In this document: positions 1 to 9,436 of the stretch, in pieces
Numbering within the stretch: position 1 is the first letter of the stretch
Layout of the letters: each line of letters starts with the position of its first letter
Assembly: GCF_001729765.1 (NCBI RefSeq)
Contig: NZ_CP017181.1
Coordinates: 3,472,001 to 3,536,000 of the forward strand
Reading direction: 5' to 3'
Origin: Enterobacter kobei
GTDB lineage: Bacteria; Pseudomonadota; Gammaproteobacteria; Enterobacterales; Enterobacteriaceae
Length of the DNA: 64,000 nucleotides
Made by a program: the position numbers and the translations under genes
The notes under the pieces: generated by a model
Told to the model about the DNA's origin: nothing
What the model saw: only the letters and a program-made list of their open reading frames with translations
Databases searched by the model: none

Positions 1-334
1 CTCTCCCGGAGGTGAGATCCTGCCAGGCGGCGCGCATGACAGAGAGTGGGTTTACGCCGGGATGATCCCAGAACCAGCGATCTTCATACTGGATTAGCGC
101 CTCAAGATAGCGGGGAGAGACCTCTTCAATGGTCACCGGATAGCGCCAGATGCCCTCCGCGTCAGCAAAACGCCACAGCGGCGTGCCGTTCTCATCCACC
201 ACCACCCGGGCGGGGTTAACCTCTTTCAGAGGTAACGGCCACAGGCGGTCGGCGGCGAAAACCAGCCCCCATAAAATGAGAAGCGCTCCCGCCAGCCAGA
301 GCCAGCGGGAGCGTGTCAGACGTGCTTTCAGCAT
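1..334 (-). CDS. pbpC: Penicillin-binding protein 1C, N-terminal part (runs off window)
   Basis: The first 111 residues of a bifunctional class A penicillin-binding protein, continuing off the left edge. Visible parts are a short basic cytoplasmic stub, one membrane anchor (about residues 11-27) and the start of the GT51 glycosyltransferase domain, with the EDRWFWDHPG motif carrying the catalytic Glu at residue 84. The family polymerises peptidoglycan on the periplasmic face; the transpeptidase domain lies outside the window. It starts one base after the yfhM stop, so the two are co-transcribed, as in E. coli. The ATG at 334 gives the usual PbpC N-terminus. Confidence 0.93.
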   Translation of the reverse strand, partial: MLKARLTRSRWLWLAGALLILWGLVFAADRLWPLPLKEVNPARVVVDENGTPLWRFADAEGIWRYPVTIEEVSPRYLEALIQYEDRWFWDHPGVNPLSVMRAAWQDLTSGR

Positions 335-335
335 A

Positions 336-3300
336 TTACGGAACAACAATCAGCGGGCCGCTGGCCGCACCCGTTGCCCGCCACTGCGGAACGTACATAG
401 ACTCCACCATCGGGACCGGCACCTGGTAAGTTCCCGGTGTGACGGCGCGCGCCAGGTAAACCAGCGTGATCGGCTGACCTTCGTTGACCGGCACAGCGGC
501 CACAAAGCGGTCGTCGCGGAACTCCATATACTGAATATCCGCCTGCTGCATCTGGCTCAGCAGGTTTTGCACCTCGCTGCCGCTGTCCTGCAGGCTGGCG
601 CTGCTGCTCGCCAGGTTCTGGTTTTCCAGCTCCAGACCCGCCGGGAGAAGATCCACCACCAGCGCATCCGGCACGTTCTGGCTGGCTTTCACCTCAAGCC
701 ACACCAGTACCAGTTCACCGCTCTTCAGAGATGAGAGCGATTTACTGCTGCCGTCGGTTGCCAGGATATGACGTTCAATCTGCAGCACGTTCGAGCTCGG
801 CTGAGGCGCATATTCCGGATAACCCGTGCTGTCCAGGCGAACCCACAGTGGCGAAGTGCCGGTATTGGTCACCTGCAGCGCACCAAGCTGGTCGCCGTTG
901 ACGTTTTGTACCAGCGATGTATCACCGCCTGAGGCGGTATCAGACAGCGAGGTTTTCGCCTGCCATGCACCTGACAGAGTTTGCAGCGAACGTCCGGCCA
1001 GGAAGAGGGCATTACTCTCCTGAGTAGACAGCCAGCGCTGGCTGAAAGCCTGTTCAGACAGCGCATTCAGCAACGTATTTTGCGCATCCGGCAGCAGCTT
1101 GTACTCTTCCAGCAGGGAGAGCATCAACGCGTTATCGCGCAACTGACTACCGTAATCGGCCATCCAGTTTTTGCTGTCGTTACGCGGCGTTTTGAGCGCC
1201 AGGTCCAGTGCCTGCTGGCTGCGTGGGGCATCGCCCATCAGTTTGAGCGCCATACCCAGCTGCATCAGCGGCAGCCCGGAAGCAGCCTGAGCGTGACGAT
1301 CCCAGATTTCGCGCAGCGCACCCAGAGGTGCTTTTTGCTGGCGCGCCAGCACCAGAGCGGCATAAGCCTGTACGGCAAATTTGCTGGCCTGGGTGTCGTC
1401 GCTGTAGCGAATGGACATCATGCCCGGATCCTGCAGGTAGCGCAGCAGGCGGCTATTGGCGTTATTCACGGCTTCGGCAGGCACGCTGTAGCCTTGCTCG
1501 CCTGCACGCACCAGGAAGTCAGTGACATAGGCGGTTAACCAGTACTCTTCCGGGCCGTTTTTATCCCACAACGCAAAACCGCCCTCCTCGCGCTGCATCT
1601 GCAGCAGACGCGAGATCCCAATATCAATGGCAGCACGGCGCTTGTCATCCGTGTCGCCCTTAATACCAAGCGCGGTGAGCTGCGCCGCGTTGGTGTAGAG
1701 CGACGGGAACAGGCCACTCGTGGTTTGTTCCAGACAGCCATACGGATACGCCTGCAGTTCACGAATATAGCGCGCCAGGTTTAGCGGTGGTTTACCGCTC
1801 AGCAGGAGTTGCCCCTGCAGAGTGGCTGGAGAGAAACCGCTACTATGCTGCGCCGGTGCGGTCCAGGATTCACCCGGGTTCAGCATCGCTCCGGTATTGA
1901 CCGTCTGTGCCGGGAATGCCGGACGTACGCCGATTTTCCAGCTTTTCTGCTGCGCTGCGAAGGTTTCGCCCGGAAGCTGCAGGCCGGTAACCTGTGCCGT
2001 CACCTCACCGTCGCCATAGCCTTCCAGCGCACGCACTGGAATAAACAGGGTGCTACGCGCGCCCGGCGGCAACTGAACCGACTGCGGCGGCGCGCCCTCC
2101 AGGGACAGTTTGCCTGTCGCAGTCAGGACAACGTTCAGCGTTTGCGGCTGGTCGGTCAGGTTGGTCAGATCCAGCGTCAGGCGCGAGGTATCTCCACTCG
2201 CCAGGAAACGCGGGGTGTTCAGCTCGGTAATGACCGGTGCGGCCACCACAACCTTGCTTTCACTGCTGCCAAAATCATCTTCCGTCCAGGCCTGTGCCAT
2301 CAGGCGCAGCTCGCCGTTGAAGTCCCCAATCGGCAGCGTAACGGTACCTTCCCCGTTAGCATCCAGCGTAACTGGCTGAGCCTGCTGGGCAATAATGGTG
2401 ACGTGGTTCACCGGCGGTTTGCCGCCGCGCTTCAGTTCATCGCCATCACCGCCGAAGCGCAGCGCCGCCATGCGGCCCTGTCCTTCAATGACCTGGCCGT
2501 AGATATCGTAGATATCCGCGCCGTAGCGCTTCTGGCCGAAGAACGCCTGCCACGGATCTGGCGTAACGTAATCGGTAATGTTCAGCACGCCGCTGTCCAC
2601 TGCCGAAACCAGCACGTTCACTTTCTGTGGAACCGCCCCCTCTTTCACGCTGGCTTTCACCTTCACAGAGAGCGTCTGATTTGGCCGCATTTTCTGCGGG
2701 TTATCGAGCGCAATGTTCAGGCGACGATTTTCGTCTCCCATCGGCAGATGCAGCAGACCAACTGCGCGTTTCGGCGTAGCGGATTTCGATTTATCCCCAG
2801 GGCGCACCACCAGTGTGCTGAGGTAGAGATCGTGACGTTTCCAGGCTTTATCGACCGGAATGGAGAGATCGAGCCCGTTTGCCGGTACGTCGATCTCTTT
2901 CCACCACAGCGGCCCTTCGCTGGATTCGATCATGGCATAGCCCTTGCCTGCGGCGGGTGCAGCGATATGCAGCTGGATGGTATCGCCTGGCTGATAAGCG
3001 GGTTTATCCAGCTTCAGCGTCACGCGGTCAGGGCGTGCTGCCCCCGTGCCATCGCTGTTATCCTGCCAGCTGTATCCCGCCCAGAAGCGCACGCTACTGA
3101 CCATCTCATCAGGTGCTTTCACCTCCAGACGGTATGAGCCCCACTCCACCGGGAAAGTGACCTTGCCGGTTTCATCGGCCTTGAGGCTAAGCTCCTGTTC
3201 ACCTTCAACCAGATCTTTTTGATCGAACTGAGACTGCCAGCCTTCGCTCTCAGACCAGTTCCAGAAGTAGTCGCGGCGCTCGCGGATCAGGCGCACCTGT

Positions 3301-5288
3301 AAGCCGGATACCGCTTTTTTCGCCCCGCTGGCATCGGCATAAACGATGTCAAAGCTGGCATTACCGTTTTCGTCAACAATGGGTTGGTTGACGGTGGTAT
3401 CCGTGCGGTAGTCGTATACAGCCTTGCTGGCGAACTGAGGACGGATACCCGGCAGTTCAGCCGCCGGCCAGATGGCCTGCTCAGCGCGACGCGTCACCGG
3501 GCGACCGCCCGACTCCAGCAGGCTGGCCTGCAGGATCAGCTGTAGCGGCGAGTGCACTTCTTTCCACTGGCTTTCAGTCGTAACCTGCCCGCGCCCCTGT
3601 TCGTCCAGCGTAAGCTGCACTTCATCCAGACTGCGGCTCAGGTTTTCCTCAGCGATGTCCCCAAACTGGAAGCCTGGCAGTGCAGGCACGGCCTCACGCA
3701 GTGGGCGGAGGAAAAGCTGGCCCTGCAGTGAATTCCCATTAGCCGGCGCACCGTACAGGTAATAGCCTACTACGTTAAAGTCCACGTCATCCTGCGGGGA
3801 AACCGGTGCTTTTTGACCTGTCAGATTCAGCGCCATACGCTCAGGCATGAAATCTTCCACGTGGAAATCCCACAGACGCTGCTGGTTATCACCTGTGTTC
3901 GCGCGGATATGCCACATGCCGGTCTGCGCACCGCTATCCAGCGGATAGTTAAAACGATAGAGCCCGTTTTCTGGCTTAACGACCATCGTGCGCGCCACCT
4001 GTCCATCCGGACGCAACACGTCAAGCTTCACAGGCTGGTCGGGGAGCGGCTTTCCGTCGCTGTCGCGCAGTAAGCCGTTGAGGATCACGGTTTCACCCGG
4101 GCGATAGAGATCGCGCGGACCAAACATAAAGAACTGCTTGCTGTAGCCCGGATTACCGGCGATATCAAACTCCGCCAGATCGAGCGCCGGAAGTTTGAGA
4201 TCAAGCAGCGTGGTCTGGCCATCTTTGCTCGCCAGAATCAGCGCGGCCTCTTTGTCGGTTTCAAGCGTTGCATGACCGTCCGCATCGCTTTTCGCCTCGG
4301 CAAGGGTCTGCCCTTTGTCATTTAGCAGCGTGACAGTGACACCGGACTGCGCCGCACCGTTTTCCAGACTCTGGGTAAAGATGTCCAGGCGGTTGTGGTA
4401 ACGGTGAGCGGATAACCCGACATCGCTCAGGGTAAAGAGGGTTGCGGCATTGCTGTAGTTGTAGTGCCCGGCCTGGTTCATGACCGCGATATAGACGCCA
4501 GACTGCTGGAGCGGCTTGATATCCTTGAGCGGCAGGAGCAGTTTTTCACGGGTATTGCGCGCCGGATTGAGATCAAAGCGACCGGTATAAACCAGTTCCG
4601 CCATCTTCAGCAGGTTGTCGGATTCCCAGTTGGTCAGGGAGTTACGGTACTCCCACTGACTGACAAAGGAAGCCAGCGATTCCGGCTTCACGCGGTAGAA
4701 ATTGACGTCCACATTGTTGACGTTGAGCGCCATCACCGGCAGCCCTTCCACCACTTTGCCCGGCAGCAGCGATCCGCGGCTGGCAAAACCGACCGTCGGT
4801 TCGACATCCCGGGTGGTGATCGCTTTTTCATAATCAATGTCGAACGTTGCTTTGTTCAGCGCCTGTAAACCACGTTCGACGGTGACAACCAGATTACGGT
4901 TGGGCTCCAGATCACGCAGGCGAAGCTCTTTCAGGTTAGGCGCTAGTTCCCACGCCCCGTCAACCTTGCCACTTTTCTTATCCACGACATGCACTGTTTT
5001 CGCGAAATCCTGGTCGGGATTCAACGGAACAGAGAAGGTCAACACCAGCGTGGCGGCGCCGTCCAGCTGTACTTCAGAGGCATCCAGTAGGGTTAATGCT
5101 TTGCCCTGGCTCTGTGCCGCCAGTTTTGCCAGTTTTTCTGCATCAGGCTTTTCAGCCGCTTTCGGGGTTGATGTGGTGGATGCTGCGGGAGCCGCAGTCT
5201 GAGATTTATCGTCGCTGTTGTCACAGCCGACAAGCGTAAATGTGGTAAGCAGCGCGAGAGAGATCGCGGCTAAGCGAAACGGTTTCAT
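336..5288 (-). CDS. yfhM: Alpha-2-macroglobulin family lipoprotein
   Basis: A 1650-residue bacterial alpha-2-macroglobulin, close to the roughly 1653 residues of E. coli YfhM. The N-terminus is a lipoprotein signal ending in the lipobox LVGC (Cys22), so the protein should be lipidated in the periplasm. A Ser/Thr/Ala/Pro-rich linker and a long run of macroglobulin-like domains follow. The thioester motif CLEQ is intact at Cys1185 within YPYGCLEQTTSG, as expected for a covalent protease trap. In this family the trap is thought to shield the envelope when the wall is breached, and PbpC would repair the wall. The leader contains a 7-bp inverted repeat (5328-5344). The gene is complete. Confidence 0.96.
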   Translation of the reverse strand: MKPFRLAAISLALLTTFTLVGCDNSDDKSQTAAPAASTTSTPKAAEKPDAEKLAKLAAQSQGKALTLLDASEVQLDGAATLVLTFSVPLNPDQDFAKTVHVVDKKSGKVDGAWELAPNLKELRLRDLEPNRNLVVTVERGLQALNKATFDIDYEKAITTRDVEPTVGFASRGSLLPGKVVEGLPVMALNVNNVDVNFYRVKPESLASFVSQWEYRNSLTNWESDNLLKMAELVYTGRFDLNPARNTREKLLLPLKDIKPLQQSGVYIAVMNQAGHYNYSNAATLFTLSDVGLSAHRYHNRLDIFTQSLENGAAQSGVTVTLLNDKGQTLAEAKSDADGHATLETDKEAALILASKDGQTTLLDLKLPALDLAEFDIAGNPGYSKQFFMFGPRDLYRPGETVILNGLLRDSDGKPLPDQPVKLDVLRPDGQVARTMVVKPENGLYRFNYPLDSGAQTGMWHIRANTGDNQQRLWDFHVEDFMPERMALNLTGQKAPVSPQDDVDFNVVGYYLYGAPANGNSLQGQLFLRPLREAVPALPGFQFGDIAEENLSRSLDEVQLTLDEQGRGQVTTESQWKEVHSPLQLILQASLLESGGRPVTRRAEQAIWPAAELPGIRPQFASKAVYDYRTDTTVNQPIVDENGNASFDIVYADASGAKKAVSGLQVRLIRERRDYFWNWSESEGWQSQFDQKDLVEGEQELSLKADETGKVTFPVEWGSYRLEVKAPDEMVSSVRFWAGYSWQDNSDGTGAARPDRVTLKLDKPAYQPGDTIQLHIAAPAAGKGYAMIESSEGPLWWKEIDVPANGLDLSIPVDKAWKRHDLYLSTLVVRPGDKSKSATPKRAVGLLHLPMGDENRRLNIALDNPQKMRPNQTLSVKVKASVKEGAVPQKVNVLVSAVDSGVLNITDYVTPDPWQAFFGQKRYGADIYDIYGQVIEGQGRMAALRFGGDGDELKRGGKPPVNHVTIIAQQAQPVTLDANGEGTVTLPIGDFNGELRLMAQAWTEDDFGSSESKVVVAAPVITELNTPRFLASGDTSRLTLDLTNLTDQPQTLNVVLTATGKLSLEGAPPQSVQLPPGARSTLFIPVRALEGYGDGEVTAQVTGLQLPGETFAAQQKSWKIGVRPAFPAQTVNTGAMLNPGESWTAPAQHSSGFSPATLQGQLLLSGKPPLNLARYIRELQAYPYGCLEQTTSGLFPSLYTNAAQLTALGIKGDTDDKRRAAIDIGISRLLQMQREEGGFALWDKNGPEEYWLTAYVTDFLVRAGEQGYSVPAEAVNNANSRLLRYLQDPGMMSIRYSDDTQASKFAVQAYAALVLARQQKAPLGALREIWDRHAQAASGLPLMQLGMALKLMGDAPRSQQALDLALKTPRNDSKNWMADYGSQLRDNALMLSLLEEYKLLPDAQNTLLNALSEQAFSQRWLSTQESNALFLAGRSLQTLSGAWQAKTSLSDTASGGDTSLVQNVNGDQLGALQVTNTGTSPLWVRLDSTGYPEYAPQPSSNVLQIERHILATDGSSKSLSSLKSGELVLVWLEVKASQNVPDALVVDLLPAGLELENQNLASSSASLQDSGSEVQNLLSQMQQADIQYMEFRDDRFVAAVPVNEGQPITLVYLARAVTPGTYQVPVPMVESMYVPQWRATGAASGPLIVVP

Positions 5289-5575
5289 CCTTTGTCCCTG
5301 GCCTGAGGGGGCCTGTTGGTCGTCGTCCGGATAAGTATTATCCGCAAGTTTCGTTAATACAAAAAGTCCAATTTTAGAATCTGGAAAGCGCCTCGCAGAA
5401 TCGTCATATCCGGCGGCGTGGAGGTGGAACCGCGATCACAGAGCATAACGTCACATGTTACCTTTCACGTCATTTGTTTTTAAAACAATAAGATAGCTGG
5501 ATAAAAGCATCAGGAGCCTGCTAGTTTTATGACCATGACGCACCCCGAGTGCGCGGTTCAATAAGAGAGAAAGCC
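5289..5575. other. Divergent intergenic region, yfhM / alpha-glucoside PTS
   Basis: These 287 bases hold the leaders of two divergent units. On the yfhM side there is a perfect 7-bp inverted repeat with a 3-base loop (CGGATAA, 5328-5334, and TTATCCG, 5338-5344). A convincing CRP site (TGTGA-N6-TCACA) was sought because PTS operons are often CRP-dependent, and none was found. Promoters must lie here, but I cannot place them confidently. Confidence 0.5.
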
Positions 5576-7120
5576 ATGAAACGAGCCGTGAACGCCCTAC
5601 AAAATTTCGGAAAATCATTGTACGGCCCCGTACTTATCTTACCGATCGTCGGTCTGTTTATCGCCTTTGGTAACGTATTGGGTAACGGCAACATGGCCGA
5701 GTACCTGCCGTTTCTTGGCCATCCGCTCATTCAGAGTATCGGCCAGCTGATCGCCAAATCCGCCGTGTCAGTGCTGGTCAACCTGGCGCTGGTGTTTGCC
5801 GTCGGGATCCCGATTGGGCTGGCAACGCGCGATAAAGGCTACGCGGCGCTGATTGGTCTGGTGACCTTCGTGGTGTTTATCAACGCCATGAACGTAACGT
5901 TACAGCTTCAGGATGAGCTGGCGCCTGCCGGGCAGATGAAAGCCGCGGGTCAAAGCATGGTGCTGGGCGTTCAGGTGCTGGAGATGGGTGTTTTCGCCGG
6001 GATCCTGACCGGGGCGCTCTCCGGCTACCTTTACAACAAATATTCCGGCGTACAGTTTAACGGTGCGATGGCGATTTACTCCGGCCACTGCTTTGTCGCG
6101 ATTGTGATGCTGCCCGTCTCCATGCTGCTCGGCGTGGTAATGAGCGAAATCTGGCCCTACGCTCAGCACGGGATTAGCGCGCTGGCGCTGGCCATTAAAG
6201 GCTCAGGTCCGTTCGGCGTAGCCATTTACGGTTTCCTTGAGCGCATTCTGGTACCGACTGGCCTGCATCATCTGGTTTATACCCCGTTCCTCTATACCGA
6301 ACTCGGGGGGACGCAGGAGGTGTGCGGCGCAACCTATCAGGGCGCGCGCAATATCTACTTCGCCGAAATGGCCTGCCCGGAGGTGAAGCAGCTCAGCAGC
6401 ACCGTGGTGTGGGACGCGCGCGGCATCAGCAAAATGTTCGGCCTGCCCGCCGCCGCGCTGGCGATGTATATGACCGCAAAACCGGAACGCAAAGCCGTTG
6501 CGAAAGCCATTTTGATCCCGGCGGCGCTGACCTCGCTGCTGGTCGGCGTCACCGAGCCGATTGAGTTCTCCTTCCTGTTCGTCGCGCCGCTGCTGTTCGT
6601 GGTTCACGCGGTGCTGACCGGCATCGGCATGATGCTGTTCTCGCTATTTGGCGTTCACGCCATCGGTGCCAACGGGATCATTGATTTCATTCTCTACAAC
6701 CTGCCGCTCGGCACGGAGAAATCTAACTGGCCAATGTACATCCTGGTAGGGCTGATCATGTTTTCCCTCTACTTCACGGTGTTCCGCTTCCTTATTCTGC
6801 GCTTCAACATGAAGACCCCAGGCCGTGAGAATGAGGATCAGGAGACACGTCTCTACAGCGAGCAGGAGTACCAGGCGAGGGGCAATAACGACGGGCTGGG
6901 TGAGTCCATCGTAGTGGGACTCGGCGGCAGGGAGAATATTGAGGTTGTGGATAACTGCTATACCCGCTTACGCGTCACGGTGAAGGACGTCGACATCATC
7001 GACGAGCCGCGCCTGAAAGCGACCGGCGCGAAAGGGGTCATCAAACAAGGTAACAACGTTCAGGTGGTCTACGGGCTGCATGTCAAAAAAATGCGAGAAG
7101 CCGTTGAGACGTTTCTCTGA
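5576..7120 (+). CDS. Alpha-glucoside PTS transporter, EIICB component
   Basis: A 514-residue PTS permease of the glucose/maltose class. An EIIC membrane domain fills about residues 1-410, with the conserved GVTEPIEFSF substrate-binding stretch. A charged linker leads to a C-terminal EIIB domain whose phosphorylated cysteine is Cys461 (NCYTRLRV). The phosphate acceptor upstream must be an EIIA encoded elsewhere, probably Crr. The next gene encodes a GH4 hydrolase with the 6-phospho-alpha-glucosidase signature, so the imported sugar is probably an alpha-glucoside, as in Klebsiella AglA. The ATG at 5576 follows the purine-rich stretch AGAGAGAAAG; an in-frame GTG at 5549 is less likely. E. coli has no such unit at this site. 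Confidence 0.87.
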   Translation: MKRAVNALQNFGKSLYGPVLILPIVGLFIAFGNVLGNGNMAEYLPFLGHPLIQSIGQLIAKSAVSVLVNLALVFAVGIPIGLATRDKGYAALIGLVTFVVFINAMNVTLQLQDELAPAGQMKAAGQSMVLGVQVLEMGVFAGILTGALSGYLYNKYSGVQFNGAMAIYSGHCFVAIVMLPVSMLLGVVMSEIWPYAQHGISALALAIKGSGPFGVAIYGFLERILVPTGLHHLVYTPFLYTELGGTQEVCGATYQGARNIYFAEMACPEVKQLSSTVVWDARGISKMFGLPAAALAMYMTAKPERKAVAKAILIPAALTSLLVGVTEPIEFSFLFVAPLLFVVHAVLTGIGMMLFSLFGVHAIGANGIIDFILYNLPLGTEKSNWPMYILVGLIMFSLYFTVFRFLILRFNMKTPGRENEDQETRLYSEQEYQARGNNDGLGESIVVGLGGRENIEVVDNCYTRLRVTVKDVDIIDEPRLKATGAKGVIKQGNNVQVVYGLHVKKMREAVETFL

Positions 7121-7132
7121 AAGGAGCTAAAG

Positions 7133-8500
7133 ATGTTTACACCCCCCTTTATTCTGTCGATTGCCGGTGGCGGCAGCACCTACACGCCGGGTATTGTGAA
7201 AAGCCTGATGGTACGTCTGCATGACTTCCCGCTGGCCGAAATCCGCCTCTATGACATCGACGAGGCGCGTCAGAACACCATCGCGCCGGTGGTTGAGAAA
7301 GTGATTCGTGACCACAGTGAAAGCATCAAATTCACCGTCACCACTGACCCGGAAGTGGCGTTCAGCGGCGCACATTTCGTCTTCGCCCAGATGCGGGTCG
7401 GTCAGTATAAAATGCGCGAGCAGGATGAGAAGATCCCACTGCGGCACGGCGTGGTCGGCCAGGAGACTTGCGGTCCCGGCGGCCTGGCGTACGGACTGCG
7501 CACGATCCTGCCGATGGTCGAGCTTATCGATCGGGTGGATCGCTACGCGCATGAAAAAGCCTGGATCGTGAACTACTCCAACCCGGCAGCGATCGTGGCG
7601 GAAGGCGTGCGCCGCCTGCGCCCGAACGCGCGGGTGCTGAACATCTGCGATATGCCCGTCGCCGCAATGCGCAATATGGGCGCCATTCTGGGCGTGGATC
7701 GCCACAAGCTGGAGGTGGACTATTTCGGCCTGAACCACTTCGGCTGGTTTACCCGCGTGCTGGTGGACGGCGAAGACAAGCTGCCCGAACTGCGCAAACA
7801 TATCGCGAAGTTTGGCCTGTTGACGGAAGACGCTGCTAAAACCGATCCGCAACATTCCGATCCCTCCTGGGTGAAGACCTGGCGCAACATCAAGCCCGTC
7901 ATGGATAACTTCCCGGAGTACCTGCCGAACCCGTATCTGCAGTATTACCTGATGCCAAACCAGATTGTGGAGCATCAGAACCCGGACTATACCCGCGCTA
8001 ACGAAGTGATGGACGGGCGTGAGAAAAAACTCTTTGCTGCTGCGCAAGAGTACAAGCGCACCGGGATCCTGCCGGATGCCTTCCACGTGGGCGTCCACGG
8101 CGAGTTTATCGTCGACGTGGCCTGCTCGCTGGCCTTTAACCTGCGCAGCCGCCATCTGGTGATGGTGGAAAACCGTGGGGCGATTACCAACCTGCCATAC
8201 GATGCGATGGTGGAAGTGCCCGCCTATATCACCTCCGAAGGACCAGAGCCTGTTCGCATCGGTCGGGTGCCGCTGTTCCATCAGACCCTGCTGCAACAGC
8301 AGCTGGCATCCGAACAGCTGCTGGTGGAGGCGACCATCGAAGGCAGTTATGAGAAAGCCCTGCAGGCCTTCACCCTGAACCGCACCGTGCCGACCATGGC
8401 GCACGCGAAAGCTATTCTGGATGAGATGATCGAAGCCAACCGCGACTACTGGCCCGCGCTGCAAAAGGCCTGGCAGAATGGCGAAACGGTGAAAAAATAG
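7133..8500 (+). CDS. 6-phospho-alpha-glucosidase, glycoside hydrolase family 4
   Basis: A 455-residue GH4 enzyme. It opens with a dinucleotide-binding loop (SIAGGGSTYTPG, residues 9-20) for NAD. The metal ligands are visible as Cys172 in NICDMP and His202 in LNHFGWF. CDMP is the signature that separates 6-phospho-alpha-glucosidases from beta-specific members of GH4. These enzymes cleave the 6-phosphorylated disaccharide delivered by a PTS using NAD and Mn2+ through an oxidation-elimination mechanism. The gene starts 12 bases after the permease behind a good AAGGAG site and ends before a strong terminator, giving a two-gene operon for uptake and hydrolysis. Confidence 0.92.
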   Translation: MFTPPFILSIAGGGSTYTPGIVKSLMVRLHDFPLAEIRLYDIDEARQNTIAPVVEKVIRDHSESIKFTVTTDPEVAFSGAHFVFAQMRVGQYKMREQDEKIPLRHGVVGQETCGPGGLAYGLRTILPMVELIDRVDRYAHEKAWIVNYSNPAAIVAEGVRRLRPNARVLNICDMPVAAMRNMGAILGVDRHKLEVDYFGLNHFGWFTRVLVDGEDKLPELRKHIAKFGLLTEDAAKTDPQHSDPSWVKTWRNIKPVMDNFPEYLPNPYLQYYLMPNQIVEHQNPDYTRANEVMDGREKKLFAAAQEYKRTGILPDAFHVGVHGEFIVDVACSLAFNLRSRHLVMVENRGAITNLPYDAMVEVPAYITSEGPEPVRIGRVPLFHQTLLQQQLASEQLLVEATIEGSYEKALQAFTLNRTVPTMAHAKAILDEMIEANRDYWPALQKAWQNGETVKK

Positions 8501-8530
8501 GGGCTTGCTCGCGAGTTGAACGTGGTTTGC

Positions 8531-8567
8531 TTGTCGGTGTCATAAAAAACACCGACAATCCTTTTTT
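8531..8567 (+). terminator. Rho-independent terminator of the alpha-glucoside operon
   Basis: A perfect 10-bp stem (8531-8540 with 8549-8558) around an A-rich 8-base loop, followed within three bases by a run of six T. It lies between the GH4 gene and sseA, so sseA should have its own transcript start. Confidence 0.9.
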
Positions 8568-8590
8568 ACGGAAAAGAATGGAGGCATCCC

Positions 8591-9436
8591 ATGTCCACCT
8601 CATATTTTGTCGCCGCCGACTGGCTGATTGAGCACGGCGACGACCCGGAAGTCCAGATTATTGACGCGCGGATGGCCCCTCCGGGGCAGGAGCACCGCGA
8701 TGTTCCCGGTGAATACCGTGCCGGCCATCTGCCTGGCGCGGTATTTTTTGATATTGAAGCCCTCTCCGATCACAACTCTCCCCTGCCACACATGCTGCCG
8801 CGCCCGGAAGCCTTTTCCGTGGCGATGCGCGAGCTGGGCGTGAGCCGCGACAAGCATCTGGTTGTTTACGATGAGGGCAACCTCTTTTCCGCACCGCGCG
8901 CGTGGTGGATGTTAAAACAGTTTGGCGTAGAGAAAGTGTCAATTCTGGCAGGCGGTCTGGCGGGCTGGAAGCGTGATGACCTGCCGCTTCAGCAGGGTGA
9001 TGTCACGCTGCCGGAAGGCGATTTCGATGCCACGTTTGACGCACACGTCGTCAAACGTTTGACTGACGTACTGGTCGTTAGCCACGAGAAGACGGCGCAA
9101 ATTGTCGATGCCCGTCCTGCTCCTCGCTTTAATGCCGAAGCGGATGAACCGCGTCCGGGTCTGAAGCGTGGACATATTCCGGGCGCGCTGAACGTGCCGT
9201 GGGGCGATCTGGTATTTGAAGGGGAGCTGAAAACCACCGATGAACTGCACGCCATTTTTGACCGTGCGGGTGTGGATTTACATCGTCCGATCATTGCCAG
9301 CTGCGGTTCCGGCGTAACGGCCTGCGTGGTGATTCTGGCACTTGCCACCCTCGGGGTTAACGACGTCACTCTTTACGACGGCGCCTGGAGCGAATGGGGT
9401 GCGCGAGACGATCTGCCGGTTGAACCGGCAAAATAA
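8591..9436 (+). CDS. sseA: 3-mercaptopyruvate sulfurtransferase
   Basis: A 281-residue two-domain rhodanese-fold enzyme, the same length as E. coli SseA. It transfers sulfur from 3-mercaptopyruvate to thiophilic acceptors such as cyanide, releasing pyruvate. The active-site loop CGSGVTA holds the catalytic Cys238; Gly and Ser after the cysteine are typical of mercaptopyruvate rather than thiosulfate sulfurtransferases. A GAGG ribosome site precedes the ATG. Its stop codon overlaps the start of the next gene (TAATG), implying translational coupling with an RpiR-type regulator, an unusual partner for sseA. Confidence 0.96.
   Translation: MSTSYFVAADWLIEHGDDPEVQIIDARMAPPGQEHRDVPGEYRAGHLPGAVFFDIEALSDHNSPLPHMLPRPEAFSVAMRELGVSRDKHLVVYDEGNLFSAPRAWWMLKQFGVEKVSILAGGLAGWKRDDLPLQQGDVTLPEGDFDATFDAHVVKRLTDVLVVSHEKTAQIVDARPAPRFNAEADEPRPGLKRGHIPGALNVPWGDLVFEGELKTTDELHAIFDRAGVDLHRPIIASCGSGVTACVVILALATLGVNDVTLYDGAWSEWGARDDLPVEPAK

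Noticed and set aside
1809..3137. A 442-codon open frame on the plus strand opposite yfhM
   Set aside because: It is antisense to a clear gene, has no family resemblance and reflects codon bias of GC-rich DNA.
5345..5548. A CRP site for the alpha-glucoside operon
   Set aside because: TGTGA-like half-sites occur but not with the N6 spacing and matching TCACA.
7127..8464. A 445-codon frame opposite the GH4 gene
   Set aside because: Its composition (His/Gln/Ala/Val-rich) is that of an antisense shadow; the GH4 motifs are on the other strand.
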